The notes: a model not told the origin generated them from the sequence alone. 64,000 nt of DNA from Hymenobacter duratus (GCF_014698995.1 NZ_JACWZZ010000001.1:62001-126000); one strand, 5' to 3'. Numbered from the stretch's first letter, positions 1 through 9,230 are shown. Numbers and translations are program-made.

Positions 1-485
1 ATTCGCTGAACTTACCCTACAAAACTTTCAACTACGGCGTGAGTGGCGAAACTAGCGCCGGTGGCCGGCAGCGCGTGGCCTCCGTGCTGGCCCGCCAGCC
101 GGTAGATGTGTTTGTGCTGGAGCTAGGTGCCAACGACGGTCTGCGCGGCATTCCGGTGCGCGCAACCACCCAGAACCTGCAGAATATCATCGACCAGGTA
201 CGGCTGAAATACCCGGAGGCCCGCATTGTGCTGGTGGGCCTGGAGTTCCCCTTCGACCTGAGTGCGCTGGGCGGCCACCAATACGGCCGCTATGCCGCCG
301 AGTTCAAAGCCTCGTTCCGCCTGCTGGCCGAGAAGAACAGCCTGCCCTTCGTGCCGTTTCTGCTGCAGGGTGTGCTGGGCCGCCGCGAGCTGAACCTGGC
401 CGACGGTGTGCATCCCAACGCCGCCGGCCACAAGCTGCTGGCCGAAAACGTGTGGGCGGTGTTGAACGGTGTGCTGCAGCAGTAG
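1..485 (+). CDS. SGNH/GDSL esterase, TesA-like (5' partial)
   Basis: C-terminal part of an SGNH-fold hydrolase of the arylesterase/lysophospholipase TesA type, which cleaves ester or thioester bonds, usually in the periplasm. The frame is open from the window edge, so the start and the nucleophile-serine block lie outside. Seen directly: GVSGETSAGG near the edge (block II-like), LELGANDGLRG (block III, with the Asn) and DGVHPNAAGH (block V, with the catalytic Asp and His). The spacing matches TesA. A GTG occurs at position 39, but homology continues upstream of it, so it is not the start. The gene is closed by a hairpin just after the stop. Confidence 0.85.
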   Translation, partial: SLNLPYKTFNYGVSGETSAGGRQRVASVLARQPVDVFVLELGANDGLRGIPVRATTQNLQNIIDQVRLKYPEARIVLVGLEFPFDLSALGGHQYGRYAAEFKASFRLLAEKNSLPFVPFLLQGVLGRRELNLADGVHPNAAGHKLLAENVWAVLNGVLQQ

Positions 486-495
486 CTGGAAGAGA

Positions 496-532
496 AAAAC
501 GTCCTGCCGAAGAGAGTTCAGCAGGACGTTTT
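496..532. terminator. Bidirectional hairpin terminator
   Basis: Perfect 12-bp inverted repeat aaaacgtcctgc / gcaggacgtttt with a 13-nt loop. It lies between the end of the esterase gene and the convergent glucan phosphorylase gene, and A and T runs on the two sides suit both strands. Confidence 0.8.
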
Positions 533-566
533 ATATGCAAACACCTAGCGGCAGCTTACTAAGAAA

Positions 567-2216
567 TTACGCCTTGTACAGCTTCTGGTAGTACTCCGCA
601 GCCATGCGGCCCGACTCAAACTCGGGCTCTACTTCGCGCATGGCGGCTTTGGCCACGGCCAGGAACTTGTCGGGCTGGCCGTAGTACAGCGGCACGATTT
701 CGTTTTCCAGCACATCGAGCAGGCTGGTAGCCTCGATGTCGTCCTTCACCTGGTCGGGCTGGTGAATGTCGGTGTGCGGAATCAGGAAAGCGTTGTGGCC
801 GTGCTGGGCAAACTCCGGAATCCAGCCGTCGGCAATACTCAGGCTGAGGCTGCCGTTCATGGCGGCCGTCATGCCGCTGGTGCCGGAGGCTTCGCGCGGG
901 AAGCGGGGCGTGTTCAGCCACACATCGGAGCCGCGCTTGAGGTAGCCGGACAGGGCCAGCTCGTAGCCGGTGAGCACGGCGCAGGTTTTCAGGTGCTTGG
1001 TTTTCTGGATGATGTCGTTGAACAGGCCGATGGCGCCGTAGTCCTTGGGATAGGGCTTGCCGGCCCAGATAACCTGCACCGGCCGGTCGGTGCGGTTCAC
1101 CAGCTCCTGGAACCGCTCGAAATGGCGCAGAATCAGGTCGGCACGCTTGTAGCCGGCAAAGCGGCGGGCCCACACTACGGTCAGCACCTCGGGGTCGAGG
1201 AGGGTGCCAGTCTGGTCGGCCACGATGTCGAAGAGCTGCTTCTTGAGCTTGCGCTTACGCGCGAGCAGGGCCTTATCGTCGTTGGCTTCCAGGGCCTCGT
1301 GCAACTGCTGGTCGCGCCAGTAGCGGCCGTTCTGCGAGTTGGTGATGGGAATGATGGGGCAGATGCCCTTGTTGGCGCCCCACATCTGGTTGGCCACGGT
1401 GCCGTGCACCTTGCTCACAGCGTTGGCCTTGCGCGAGAAGCGCAGGGCCGTGAGTGTGTAGTTGAGCACATCGTGCTCCACGCCGGCCACGCGGCGGATT
1501 TCGTCGGCGGGCACCGAGCCGAAGAAGGTCATGTCGGTGAGCAGCTTCATGGGGTGCTCCTCGTTGCCGGCCAGCTCGGGCGTGTGCGTCGTGAACACCA
1601 GGCGCTTCTGCACCTCTTCCAGCTTGCGGCCGTGCTTTTCGTAGAGGTAGAACGCCAGTGGCAGACCGTGGCCTTCGTTGAGGTGATACACGTCCATCTT
1701 CACGCCCAGCAGATCCAGCAGCTTGCCGCCGCCTACCCCCAGCAGAATGCTCTGCGCCACGCGGGCCGCCGTGTCGGCGTCGTAGAGGTGGTGCGAGATG
1801 GTGCGCGAGATGTAGTCGTTTTCGGGGATGTCAGTGGTCAGGAAGAACATCGGGGCCGTGCCGAACGTGTCGGGGGCCAGGTACATGGCCTTCACCTTCA
1901 CTTCGGCCCCGTGAATGGTGATGGGAAAAATCAGGCCGGTGTCTTCGAGGAAAGAATAGTGCTTGTGGCGAAAGTCGCAACGCATGGTCTGGTCCTCGTT
2001 GCGGCCCTGGTCGTAGTAGCCGAACGTCCAGAGGATGCCGATACCAATGAGGTTTTGCTTGAGCTCGTAGGCGGAGCGCATGTGCGAGCCAGCCAGGAAG
2101 CCCAGGCCGCCGGAATAGGTTTTGAGGGCCTGGTCCAGGGCAAACTCCATGGAAAAATACGCAGCCTGAGTCGTGAATTCGGGGGCCGGCGTGTACGGTT
2201 TGAAATCGAAAGCCAT
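567..2216 (-). CDS. glgP: Alpha-glucan phosphorylase family protein (GT35, short form)
   Basis: 549-aa member of the short alpha-glucan phosphorylase group (TIGR02094 type), whose usual reaction is phosphorolysis of glycogen or maltodextrin to glucose-1-phosphate in the cytoplasm. Visible family blocks: AYFSMEFALDQAL and YSGGLGFLAGSH near the N-terminus, HLNEGHG, VVWARRFAGYKRADL and the C-terminal REASGTSGMTAAMNG block. In classical phosphorylases the last block carries the PLP Schiff-base lysine (GTGNMK/GTSGMK); here that position, residue 450, is Thr (ACG codon). The start ATG at 2216 (MAFDFKPY) is preferred over an upstream in-frame codon at 2270, because homology begins there. The gene is divergent from the amylase gene at 2433, consistent with intracellular processing of imported maltodextrins. 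Activity is uncertain because of the missing lysine. Confidence 0.85.
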   Translation of the reverse strand: MAFDFKPYTPAPEFTTQAAYFSMEFALDQALKTYSGGLGFLAGSHMRSAYELKQNLIGIGILWTFGYYDQGRNEDQTMRCDFRHKHYSFLEDTGLIFPITIHGAEVKVKAMYLAPDTFGTAPMFFLTTDIPENDYISRTISHHLYDADTAARVAQSILLGVGGGKLLDLLGVKMDVYHLNEGHGLPLAFYLYEKHGRKLEEVQKRLVFTTHTPELAGNEEHPMKLLTDMTFFGSVPADEIRRVAGVEHDVLNYTLTALRFSRKANAVSKVHGTVANQMWGANKGICPIIPITNSQNGRYWRDQQLHEALEANDDKALLARKRKLKKQLFDIVADQTGTLLDPEVLTVVWARRFAGYKRADLILRHFERFQELVNRTDRPVQVIWAGKPYPKDYGAIGLFNDIIQKTKHLKTCAVLTGYELALSGYLKRGSDVWLNTPRFPREASGTSGMTAAMNGSLSLSIADGWIPEFAQHGHNAFLIPHTDIHQPDQVKDDIEATSLLDVLENEIVPLYYGQPDKFLAVAKAAMREVEPEFESGRMAAEYYQKLYKA

Positions 2217-2432
2217 AAAGAAAAAGTCGGGAAGGAAAGAAAGCCGGCCTCTGGGGTCCGGCGGATTCAAATATCGGATTTTCCTGCTGCTACGCTGCTA
2301 TTGTAGCGTTACAGGCAAACATTGTGGTAAAATTGGTCAACACAACACTATTTCCGCGCAGTTCAGCATTATCTTCTCGGTGGCTTCCGGGCGTAACTTG
2401 GCAGCCTTTCTGACGGAATTCCCACTGCGCTC

Positions 2433-4361
2433 ATGACATCTTCCCGTATTCTGCTGCTGGCCGGCTCGCTGCTGGCTAATTCTCTGCTGACGCCGGCTGC
2501 CCAGGCCCAGATCAACCCGGCGCTCGCCCGCCTGGCTACCAACGGGGCCCTACTGGCCGCCAACGCCCAGAAAACCGCGCCTATCCAGCGCATCGACCCC
2601 ACGTTCTGGTGGGTGGGCATGAAGAACCCCAAGCTGCAGCTGCTGGTGCACGGTGCCGGCATCGGGAGTAGCAAAGTGAGCCTGAAGTACGACGGCGTGA
2701 CGCTGGACGGCGTGCAGCCACTCGAAAACCCGAACTACCTGCTCGTCAACCTCACCATCAGCCCCGCCGCCAAGCCGGGGCAGCTGGCGCTGGAGTTTAA
2801 GGGCAAGAAAACGGTGCGCTACAGCTACGAGCTGCGCGCCCGCACCACCCCGCAGGACCCCACCAAAGTGCAGGGCGTCACGACGGCTGACTTCATCTAC
2901 CTGCTTATGCCCGACCGGTTTGCCAACGGCGACCCGAAAAACGACAACATCAAGGGCATGAAGGCGCCGGCCGTGGCCCGCGACTCGATGTACAGCCGCC
3001 ACGGCGGCGACCTGAAAGGCATTGCCGACCACTTCGGGTACCTCAAGGAGCTGGGCGTCACGGCTATCTGGCCCACGCCGGTAGTGGAAAACGACCAGCC
3101 CAAAGCCAGCTACCACGGCTACGCCCTCACCGATTTCTACGCCGTGGACCGCCGCTACGGCACCAACGCCGACTACGTGGCCTTCGTGCAGCAGGCACAC
3201 CAGCAGGGGCTGAAAGTGGTGCACGACGTGGTACTCAACCACATGGGCACCCAGGGCTACCTCGTGCAGGACGCGCCGGCCAAAGACTGGTTTCATCAGT
3301 GGCCGGCCTTCACGCGCAGCAACTTCCGCGACGCCGCCTTCAACGACCCGTACGTGTCCGGCTACGACCGGAAGCAGTTCGGCGAAGGCTGGTTTGACAC
3401 CACCATGGCCGACCTCAACCAGAGCAACCCGCTGGTGAGCACCTACCTGATCCAGAACTTCATCTGGTGGGTGGAGTACACTGGCCTCGACGCGTACCGC
3501 GTAGACACGTATACCTACTCCGACCGTAAGTTTCTGATGGACTGGGGCAAGGCCGTGCTGGATGAGTATCCCAAGCTGGGCATGTTTGCCGAAACCTGGG
3601 TGCAGGGCACGCAGCAGCAGGCCTACTTCGCCCGCAACGTGCTGCCCGAAATTGATGGCTTCAAGAGCAACATGCCCTCAGTGCTGGACTTCCAGAGCCA
3701 GTACGCCATCAACGAGGCCCTGACCAAGGACGCCGGCTGGACCGAAGGTATCAACAAGATGTACTACACGCTACAGGCCGACTGGCTCTACGAGGACGCC
3801 ATGCGCAACGTGGTGTTCCTCGACAACCACGACGTGAGCCGGTTTTACTCGGTGATAGGGGAGGACTTTGCCAAGTACAAGATGGGGCTGGCCTGGCTGC
3901 TGACCACGCGCGGCATTCCGCAGCTTTATTACGGCACCGAGGTGCTGATGAAGAACTATACCAACCCCGACGGCAAGGTGCGCGAAGACTTCCCCGGCGG
4001 CTGGGCCGGCGACAAGAAAAACCTGTTCACGAACCGCACGGGGCAGGAGGCCGAGGCCTTCAACTACGTGAGCAAGCTGGCCAACTACCGCAAAACCCAC
4101 CCGGCCCTGCACGCCGGCAAATACCAGCACTTCATCCCCAACGACGGCGTATACACGTACTTCCGCTACTCCGATGCGGGCACGGTGATGGTGATGATGA
4201 ACTCCAACAAGGACGAGAAAACCGTGGACATGACCCGGTTTGCTGAGCGCCTCAACGGCTTCTCCTCTGGCACGGAAGTCACGACGGGTGCGGCCGTTGC
4301 GGACCTGAAAACGGTGAAGCTGCCGGGCCGCACGGCGTGGGTAGTGGAACTGCAGAAGTAA
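2433..4361 (+). CDS. Exported alpha-amylase family hydrolase (cyclomaltodextrinase/neopullulanase-like, GH13)
   Basis: 642 aa with a signal peptide (about residues 1-25, ending AAQAQ), an N-terminal Ig-like cyclomaltodextrinase domain (about 45-130), a GH13 TIM barrel (about 150-555) and a C-terminal beta domain. The catalytic set is intact: nucleophile Asp358 in DAYRVDTYTY, acid/base Glu387 in GMFAETW and Asp467 in FLDNHDVSRF. The architecture resembles SusA of Bacteroides, a periplasmic enzyme that shortens maltooligosaccharides. The gene is divergent from the phosphorylase gene and starts the amylase / SDR / amylase / transporter series. No tract typical of type IX sorting is present at the C-terminus, so the periplasm is the likely site. 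The exact substrate cannot be read from sequence. Confidence 0.9.
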   Translation: MTSSRILLLAGSLLANSLLTPAAQAQINPALARLATNGALLAANAQKTAPIQRIDPTFWWVGMKNPKLQLLVHGAGIGSSKVSLKYDGVTLDGVQPLENPNYLLVNLTISPAAKPGQLALEFKGKKTVRYSYELRARTTPQDPTKVQGVTTADFIYLLMPDRFANGDPKNDNIKGMKAPAVARDSMYSRHGGDLKGIADHFGYLKELGVTAIWPTPVVENDQPKASYHGYALTDFYAVDRRYGTNADYVAFVQQAHQQGLKVVHDVVLNHMGTQGYLVQDAPAKDWFHQWPAFTRSNFRDAAFNDPYVSGYDRKQFGEGWFDTTMADLNQSNPLVSTYLIQNFIWWVEYTGLDAYRVDTYTYSDRKFLMDWGKAVLDEYPKLGMFAETWVQGTQQQAYFARNVLPEIDGFKSNMPSVLDFQSQYAINEALTKDAGWTEGINKMYYTLQADWLYEDAMRNVVFLDNHDVSRFYSVIGEDFAKYKMGLAWLLTTRGIPQLYYGTEVLMKNYTNPDGKVREDFPGGWAGDKKNLFTNRTGQEAEAFNYVSKLANYRKTHPALHAGKYQHFIPNDGVYTYFRYSDAGTVMVMMNSNKDEKTVDMTRFAERLNGFSSGTEVTTGAAVADLKTVKLPGRTAWVVELQK

Positions 4362-4434
4362 AAACAGGGGGCGGAAAGGAACAACCTGCGTTTGCTATAC
4401 CTTGTAGATAAGCTTTCCTCTGAAGTGTATTGCC

Positions 4435-5142
4435 ATGACTGACCTCACCGACCAAGTTGCCATCGTCACGGGGGCGTCCCGGGGCATTGGGCGCGCCACA
4501 GCATTGCTGCTGGCCATGCAAGGCGCCAAAGTGGTATGTGTAGCCCGCTCCGCCGATGAACTCGAAGAAGTGGCGAACAAAACCCAGGGCCTTGCCATTC
4601 CAGCCGACGTATCGGACCCTGATGATGCGCAGAACGTGGCTGATGAGGCCCTGCGCCACTTTGGGCGGCTCGATATTCTGGTCTGCAACGCCGGCGTAGG
4701 CTCGTTTAATCTGCTGGAGCACTTTTCGGCCACCGAATGGGACCGGATGTTTGATGTGAATGTGAAAGGCACTTTCCTGATGTGCAAGGCCGTAGTACCG
4801 CACTTCAAGGCACAGCGGAGCGGACATATTGTAGGAGTGGCTTCTGATGTAGCACGGCGCAGCTTCGAGCACGGTACCGCCTACGGAGCCAGCAAGTTTG
4901 CCCAAGATGCCGTGTTGGCCAGTCTGCGGAAGGAAGTGCGCCCACACGGCGTCAAAGTCAGCACTATTTATCCGGGCCTCGTCGACACCTATTTCAACGA
5001 CTCGTTGCCGGGCAGCCCCGACGCCGAAAAAACCCATCTAAAGCCCTCTGATGTGGCGCAGGCCATCCGCTACGTGCTGGAAGCCCCAGCCCATGTGGTA
5101 GTGGATGAGCTCATGCTGCACCCGCTGACGCAGGAATGGTAA
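4435..5142 (+). CDS. Short-chain dehydrogenase/reductase
   Basis: 235-aa classical SDR. Rossmann glycine motif TGASRGIG at residues 12-19, CNAGVG in the central strand, catalytic Ser137, and the YxxxK pair Tyr150 and Lys154 (AYGASK). It should use NAD(P)H to oxidise or reduce an alcohol or carbonyl in the cytoplasm; the substrate is not deducible. It sits between two amylase genes on the same strand, 73 bp after the first, and a TACCTTGT -7-like element at 4398..4405 suggests its own promoter. A role in sugar metabolism is therefore only a contextual guess. Confidence 0.88.
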   Translation: MTDLTDQVAIVTGASRGIGRATALLLAMQGAKVVCVARSADELEEVANKTQGLAIPADVSDPDDAQNVADEALRHFGRLDILVCNAGVGSFNLLEHFSATEWDRMFDVNVKGTFLMCKAVVPHFKAQRSGHIVGVASDVARRSFEHGTAYGASKFAQDAVLASLRKEVRPHGVKVSTIYPGLVDTYFNDSLPGSPDAEKTHLKPSDVAQAIRYVLEAPAHVVVDELMLHPLTQEW

Positions 5143-5155
5143 GCAGGGGATGAGG

Positions 5156-5197
5156 TGATGGAGTGAACAGTGATGGAGTGAACAGTGATAGGGTGAA
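5156..5197. repeat. 15-bp tandem repeat, about 2.8 copies
   Basis: Unit tgatggagtgaacag occurs at 5156..5170 and 5171..5185, followed by a diverged partial copy to 5197. It lies just after the SDR stop codon and before the second amylase gene. No function is evident. Confidence 0.75.
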
Positions 5198-5253
5198 ATG
5201 AGAAGAACATCATTACTTCATCACCCCGGCCCCTAATTACTATCTTGCCTGAT

Positions 5254-7110
5254 ATGAGAAACCTGCTACTGCCCACCGTGGCCCTCTCTTTGGGGCTTGC
5301 TTCGCTCTCTTCTTTCCTTCTGACCTCGCACACCCCCGTTTCTGTGTCCGATTTTAAGACTACTGCTACCGCCGACCCTAACACCACCGACGAGGTACCG
5401 CAGGACAATAAGCTGGTTATTTACCAGCTGATGACCCGCCTGTTTGGCAATAAGGTGGCCGTAAACAAGCCCTATGGCACAGCGCAGGAAAACGGCGTGG
5501 GCAAGTTCAACGACATCACCGACAAGGCGCTCCAGGAAATCAAGAAGATGGGTGTCAGCCACGTTTGGTACACCGGCGTGATTGAGCACGCCACCATGAC
5601 GGATTTCACCAAGCAGGGCGGCCCTGGGCCCGATGATGCCGACGTCGTGAAAGGCCGCGCCGGCTCGCCCTACGCCATCAAGGACTACTACGACGTGGCG
5701 CCGGACTTGGCCGTGAACGTGAAAACCCGCATGCAGGAGTATGAATCCTTGATTCAGCGCACGCACAAAAACGGCCTGAAGGTGCTCATGGACTTCATTC
5801 CGAACCACGTGGCCCGCAGCTACAAGTCGGATGGCAAGCCGGCCGGCGTGATAGACCTGGGCACCCAGGACGATAAAACCAAGGCCTTTGCGCCCAACAA
5901 CAACTTCTACTACCTGCCCGGCCAGAGCCTGGTGGTGCCCAAAGGCGGCAACCCGCTGGCGGCAGCTCTGGGCCCGAAAGAAGACGGCAAATTCCTGGAA
6001 ATACCCGCCAAAGCCACCGGCAACGACGTGTTTTCGGCCTCGCCCAGCGTAAACGACTGGTACGAAACCGTGAAGCTCAACTACGGCGTCGACTACCAGA
6101 ACGGCCGCAAGCCGTACTTCTCGCCCGTGCCCGACACGTGGAAAAAGATGCGCGACATTCTAGTGTTCTGGGCCAAAAAGGATGTGGACGGCTTCCGCTG
6201 CGACATGGCCGAAATGGTGCCCGTGGAGTTCTGGACCTGGGTGATTCCGGAGGTGAAAAAGGTAAAGCCTGACATCATTTTCATTGCCGAAGCCTACGAC
6301 CCCAAAGTCTACAGCCGCTACCTCAACGAAGGCAAGTTTGATTTCCTCTACGATAAAGTAGGTCTCTACGACGGCCTGCGCCGCCTGATGACGACCGGCG
6401 GCAACACCGAAGAAATTACGCAGGTGTGGCAGAAGGAAAGCCGGGGCTTTTCGTCCAAGATGCTGCGCTTCCTGGAAAACCACGACGAGCAGCGTATTGC
6501 CTCCAAAGACTTCGCCACCGACCCGCGCACCGCTATTCCGGCCATGACCGTGACGGCCACGCTGGCCTCTGGCCCCGTGATGCTGTACTCGGGCCAGGAA
6601 GTAGGTGAGCCGGCCCTGAAGTCAGAAGGCTTTTCGGGCGAGGACGGGCGCACCACCATTTTCGACTATTGGGGCGTGCCGGAACACCAGAAATGGATGA
6701 ACGGCGGCAAGTTCGACGGCGGCAAGCTCGACGATAGCCAGAAGCAACTGCGCGACTTCTACAGCCGCCTGCTCAATCTGGCCAGCAAGAGCGAAGCCAT
6801 CCGCAAAGGCAAGTTCTACGAGCTGCAGGACGCCAACAACCTGGGTAAGGAGTACGACCAGAAGGTGGTGTACAGCTACCTGCGCTACACCGATACCCAG
6901 CGCCTGCTCATCGTCGTCAACTTCAGCCGCGACAAAACGCTGCGCCCCACCATCAGCATTCCGGCCCCGGTGCGGCAGCGCATGGGCCTCGACCCGAACA
7001 CGTTCTGCACCTACACCGACCTGCTCAACAACACGCCGCCTACTGAGTTTCTCAACCTCACGCTGCCCCCGCTGAGCGCCTACGTGTTCGAAATCAACCC
7101 CAAGAAGTGA
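5254..7110 (+). CDS. Exported alpha-amylase family hydrolase (GH13)
   Basis: 618 aa with a signal peptide (about residues 1-27) and a GH13 barrel that begins with LVIYQLMTRLFGN. The triad is complete: Asp317 in VDGFRCDMAE, Glu346 in FIAEAYDP and Asp411 in FLENHDEQRI. A long insertion between strands 3 and 4 contains the usual DFIPNHVARSY metal/substrate block, and a C-terminal beta domain follows. The protein probably cleaves alpha-1,4-glucans outside the cytoplasm. ATG at 5254 is preferred over the TTG at 5245. A TATCTTGC -7-like element at 5241..5248 lies so close that the transcript could be nearly leaderless. It works with the preceding GH13 and the following transporter. Confidence 0.9.
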   Translation: MRNLLLPTVALSLGLASLSSFLLTSHTPVSVSDFKTTATADPNTTDEVPQDNKLVIYQLMTRLFGNKVAVNKPYGTAQENGVGKFNDITDKALQEIKKMGVSHVWYTGVIEHATMTDFTKQGGPGPDDADVVKGRAGSPYAIKDYYDVAPDLAVNVKTRMQEYESLIQRTHKNGLKVLMDFIPNHVARSYKSDGKPAGVIDLGTQDDKTKAFAPNNNFYYLPGQSLVVPKGGNPLAAALGPKEDGKFLEIPAKATGNDVFSASPSVNDWYETVKLNYGVDYQNGRKPYFSPVPDTWKKMRDILVFWAKKDVDGFRCDMAEMVPVEFWTWVIPEVKKVKPDIIFIAEAYDPKVYSRYLNEGKFDFLYDKVGLYDGLRRLMTTGGNTEEITQVWQKESRGFSSKMLRFLENHDEQRIASKDFATDPRTAIPAMTVTATLASGPVMLYSGQEVGEPALKSEGFSGEDGRTTIFDYWGVPEHQKWMNGGKFDGGKLDDSQKQLRDFYSRLLNLASKSEAIRKGKFYELQDANNLGKEYDQKVVYSYLRYTDTQRLLIVVNFSRDKTLRPTISIPAPVRQRMGLDPNTFCTYTDLLNNTPPTEFLNLTLPPLSAYVFEINPKK

Positions 7111-7191
7111 CGCACTGGCGGCGGATGAAATCCCTGTCGCACTGCTGCTTCTCTTGACCTCCTATTCCCCTAATTCCCACACTCTTACCTT

Positions 7192-8607
7192 ATGGCAACC
7201 AACGTAGCGGCCGCCCCCCACGATACCCGCGAAAAACCCCGCCTGAGCTTCTGGCAGATCTGGAACATGAGCTTCGGCTTTCTGGGCATTCAGTTCGGCT
7301 TTGCGCTACAGAACGCCAATGTCAGCCGCATTTTTGAGACTCTCGGTGGCACCGAAATTGCGCTTTACTGGCTGGCTGCTCCGCTTACTGGTATGCTCGT
7401 GCAGCCGATCATCGGCTACATGTCGGACCGGACCTGGAGCCCGAAATGGGGACGGCGACGCCCGTTTTTCCTGATAGGGGCGGTGCTGGCTTCGTTTGCG
7501 CTCTTGGTCATGCCCAACGTGTCGGCGCTATGGATGGCGGTGGGCATGCTCTGGATTATGGATTCGAGCATCAACATCAGCATGGAGCCTTTCCGGGCCT
7601 TGGTCGGCGACTTGCTGCCTTCTGAGCAGCGCACCACGGGCTTTGCCGCCCAAACCTTTTTTATCGGGGTTGGGGCAGTAGTGGCCTCGTCGCTGCCCTG
7701 GATGTTTACCAACTGGTTCGGTATTGCCAATACGGCTCCGGCCGGGCAGATTCCACCTTCCGTGAAGTATGCCTTCTATATAGGAGGGGTAGTGTTTTTT
7801 CTTGCTGTACTCTGGACGGTACTGAATACCAAGGAATATCCGCCCGAGAATATGGATGCCTTTGAGGACGAAAAGCGGCGGACGGCGGGCTTCTGGAACG
7901 GTATCCGCGAGTCGTTTGCCGGTATAACCCACATGCCCAAAACGATGGCCCAACTGGCTATTGTTCAGTTTTTCTCCTGGCTGGCCTTGTTCTCGATGTG
8001 GATCTACACTACCCCGGCTGTTACCAGCCACATCTACCACACGACCGATACCACGTCTAAGCTCTACAACGAGGGCGCGGACTGGGTAGGCGTGTGCTTT
8101 GCTGTGTACAATGGCGTATCGGCCGTAGCAGCCCTTTTGCTCCCCGTTATTGCCCGTGCTACCAGCCGCCGCTTCACCCACCTGATTTGCCTGGTTGCTG
8201 GTGGTCTTGGCCTGATTTCCATCTACTTCATTTCCGACCCCAAAATGCTGTTGGTTTCCATGGTAGGAGTGGGCATTGCCTGGGCATCGATTCTGAGCGT
8301 GCCATACGCCATGCTGGCCGGCGCACTGCCTGCCAACAAGATGGGCTACTACATGGGCGTGTTCAACTTCTTCATTGTGATTCCACAGGTAGTGGCCGGC
8401 TTGATTCTGGGCTTCTTCACAAAAAGTGTTTTTCACGGCGAATCCGTGCTGACACTGGTGCTGGGCGGCTGCTCCATGATTATATCGGGCCTGCTCACGC
8501 TGCGAGTCAACGACGATGACGACGTTCGGCTGCCGGCCGCAGAAGCTACTATCCACACCAGCTCCCCGGCCTACGATACTACCATCGAATCAAACCCGCG
8601 CGTATAG
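7192..8607 (+). CDS. MFS transporter, sucrose/maltose (SLC45/GPH-like) type
   Basis: 471-aa integral membrane protein with about 12 predicted helices. The loop between helices 2 and 3 reads GYMSDRTWSPKWGRRRPFF, the signature of the sucrose/SLC45-like branch of the major facilitator superfamily, members of which import sucrose or maltose by proton symport. It directly follows two exported amylase genes and ends in a strong terminator, so it is the likely inner-membrane importer for maltose or short maltodextrins made by them. There is a hydrophilic segment of about 40 residues in the middle (near residues 215-250), as in other MFS proteins. Confidence 0.88.
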   Translation: MATNVAAAPHDTREKPRLSFWQIWNMSFGFLGIQFGFALQNANVSRIFETLGGTEIALYWLAAPLTGMLVQPIIGYMSDRTWSPKWGRRRPFFLIGAVLASFALLVMPNVSALWMAVGMLWIMDSSINISMEPFRALVGDLLPSEQRTTGFAAQTFFIGVGAVVASSLPWMFTNWFGIANTAPAGQIPPSVKYAFYIGGVVFFLAVLWTVLNTKEYPPENMDAFEDEKRRTAGFWNGIRESFAGITHMPKTMAQLAIVQFFSWLALFSMWIYTTPAVTSHIYHTTDTTSKLYNEGADWVGVCFAVYNGVSAVAALLLPVIARATSRRFTHLICLVAGGLGLISIYFISDPKMLLVSMVGVGIAWASILSVPYAMLAGALPANKMGYYMGVFNFFIVIPQVVAGLILGFFTKSVFHGESVLTLVLGGCSMIISGLLTLRVNDDDDVRLPAAEATIHTSSPAYDTTIESNPRV

Positions 8608-8625
8608 CCCCGCTGAGTCAGCATC

Positions 8626-8663
8626 AAAAAAGCCCTGTCTGAACTATCAGGCAGGGCTTTTTT
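8626..8663 (+). terminator. Rho-independent terminator
   Basis: The stem agccctg / cagggct, preceded by an A run and followed by six T, lies 20 bp after the MFS transporter stop codon. The A-rich upstream side could also serve the convergent gene that ends at 8682. Confidence 0.85.
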
Positions 8664-8681
8664 GGAATATATGGCGCCTGG

Positions 8682-9092
8682 TTAGCGGGTGGCCTGTAGC
8701 CATTCCTGTGCCGTTTGCTCTTCCGTAAACACGCGCACCGCTACCGTGTCCAACTGGTCGGTGGCCATTTCTTCGGCCAGGCGCTTGTTCAGCGTTTCCG
8801 CATGGTAGGGTGTGACGAGGTAGGCCAGGCGGGCCCGGGTGCCGGGCAATGCTGCCGCCAGCGACGCCCGGAAATTCTGCATTACCCAGCGGAAGTCGGC
8901 TGGCTCGGCCAGGCCACGGCTGCGCAAATCAATGAGCCAGCGGTTTATCTTCTCCCGCTCGGCCAGGCTCAGGGCTACCTGATAACCGGTGCGGTGCTCC
9001 TCCGACGTAGCCGGCCGGGTCCAGCGCAGCAGCAACTGCCCCAAATCGGCGCGGTGCGTAAGCAACAGGTATTCTAGGTTGGCAACGAGCAT
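8682..9092 (-). CDS. STAS/SpoIIAA-like small protein of unknown function
   Basis: 136-aa cytoplasmic protein without signal or membrane segments. Its pattern is beta-strand, then a long helix TGYQVALSLAEREKINRWLIDLRS, then a core and a C-terminal VFTEEQTAQEWL helix; this resembles STAS/SpoIIAA-like alpha-beta proteins. It shares length and key blocks (helix plus LLxDLRxxG, and xFTxxxxAxxWL at the end) with the frameshifted gene at 36472..36878, so the two are probably paralogs. A TACCTTTA -7 box on the minus strand (9115..9122) lies 22 bp upstream of ATG 9092. Function is not known. Confidence 0.65.
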   Translation of the reverse strand: MLVANLEYLLLTHRADLGQLLLRWTRPATSEEHRTGYQVALSLAEREKINRWLIDLRSRGLAEPADFRWVMQNFRASLAAALPGTRARLAYLVTPYHAETLNKRLAEEMATDQLDTVAVRVFTEEQTAQEWLQATR

Positions 9093-9114
9093 CAGCAGGG
9101 GGTGGAAAGCAACG

Positions 9115-9122
9115 TAAAGGTA
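9115..9122 (-). promoter_or_regulatory. Putative -7 promoter box (TACCTTTA)
   Basis: Read on the minus strand, this is TACCTTTA, one base off the Bacteroidetes -7 consensus TAnnTTTG. It is correctly placed for the gene starting at 9092. No clear -33 TTTG is visible. Confidence 0.45.
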
Positions 9123-9230
9123 GGCACTGGCGGCTGCGCAACATACATCGTGCCGATGAACAAATAATGAAAAGAGGAGGGGGAAGTTTTATCTTCCAAC
9201 TCATAATCCTCACCCGTATACTTTTCACTT

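Noticed and set aside
762..2306. A 514-codon plus-strand frame over the phosphorylase gene
   Set aside because: Val/Gly/His-rich composition without motifs, antisense to a gene with clear family blocks.
5156..5197. Short tandem repeat as a CRISPR remnant
   Set aside because: Units are 15 bp, directly adjacent without spacers, and no cas genes are present.
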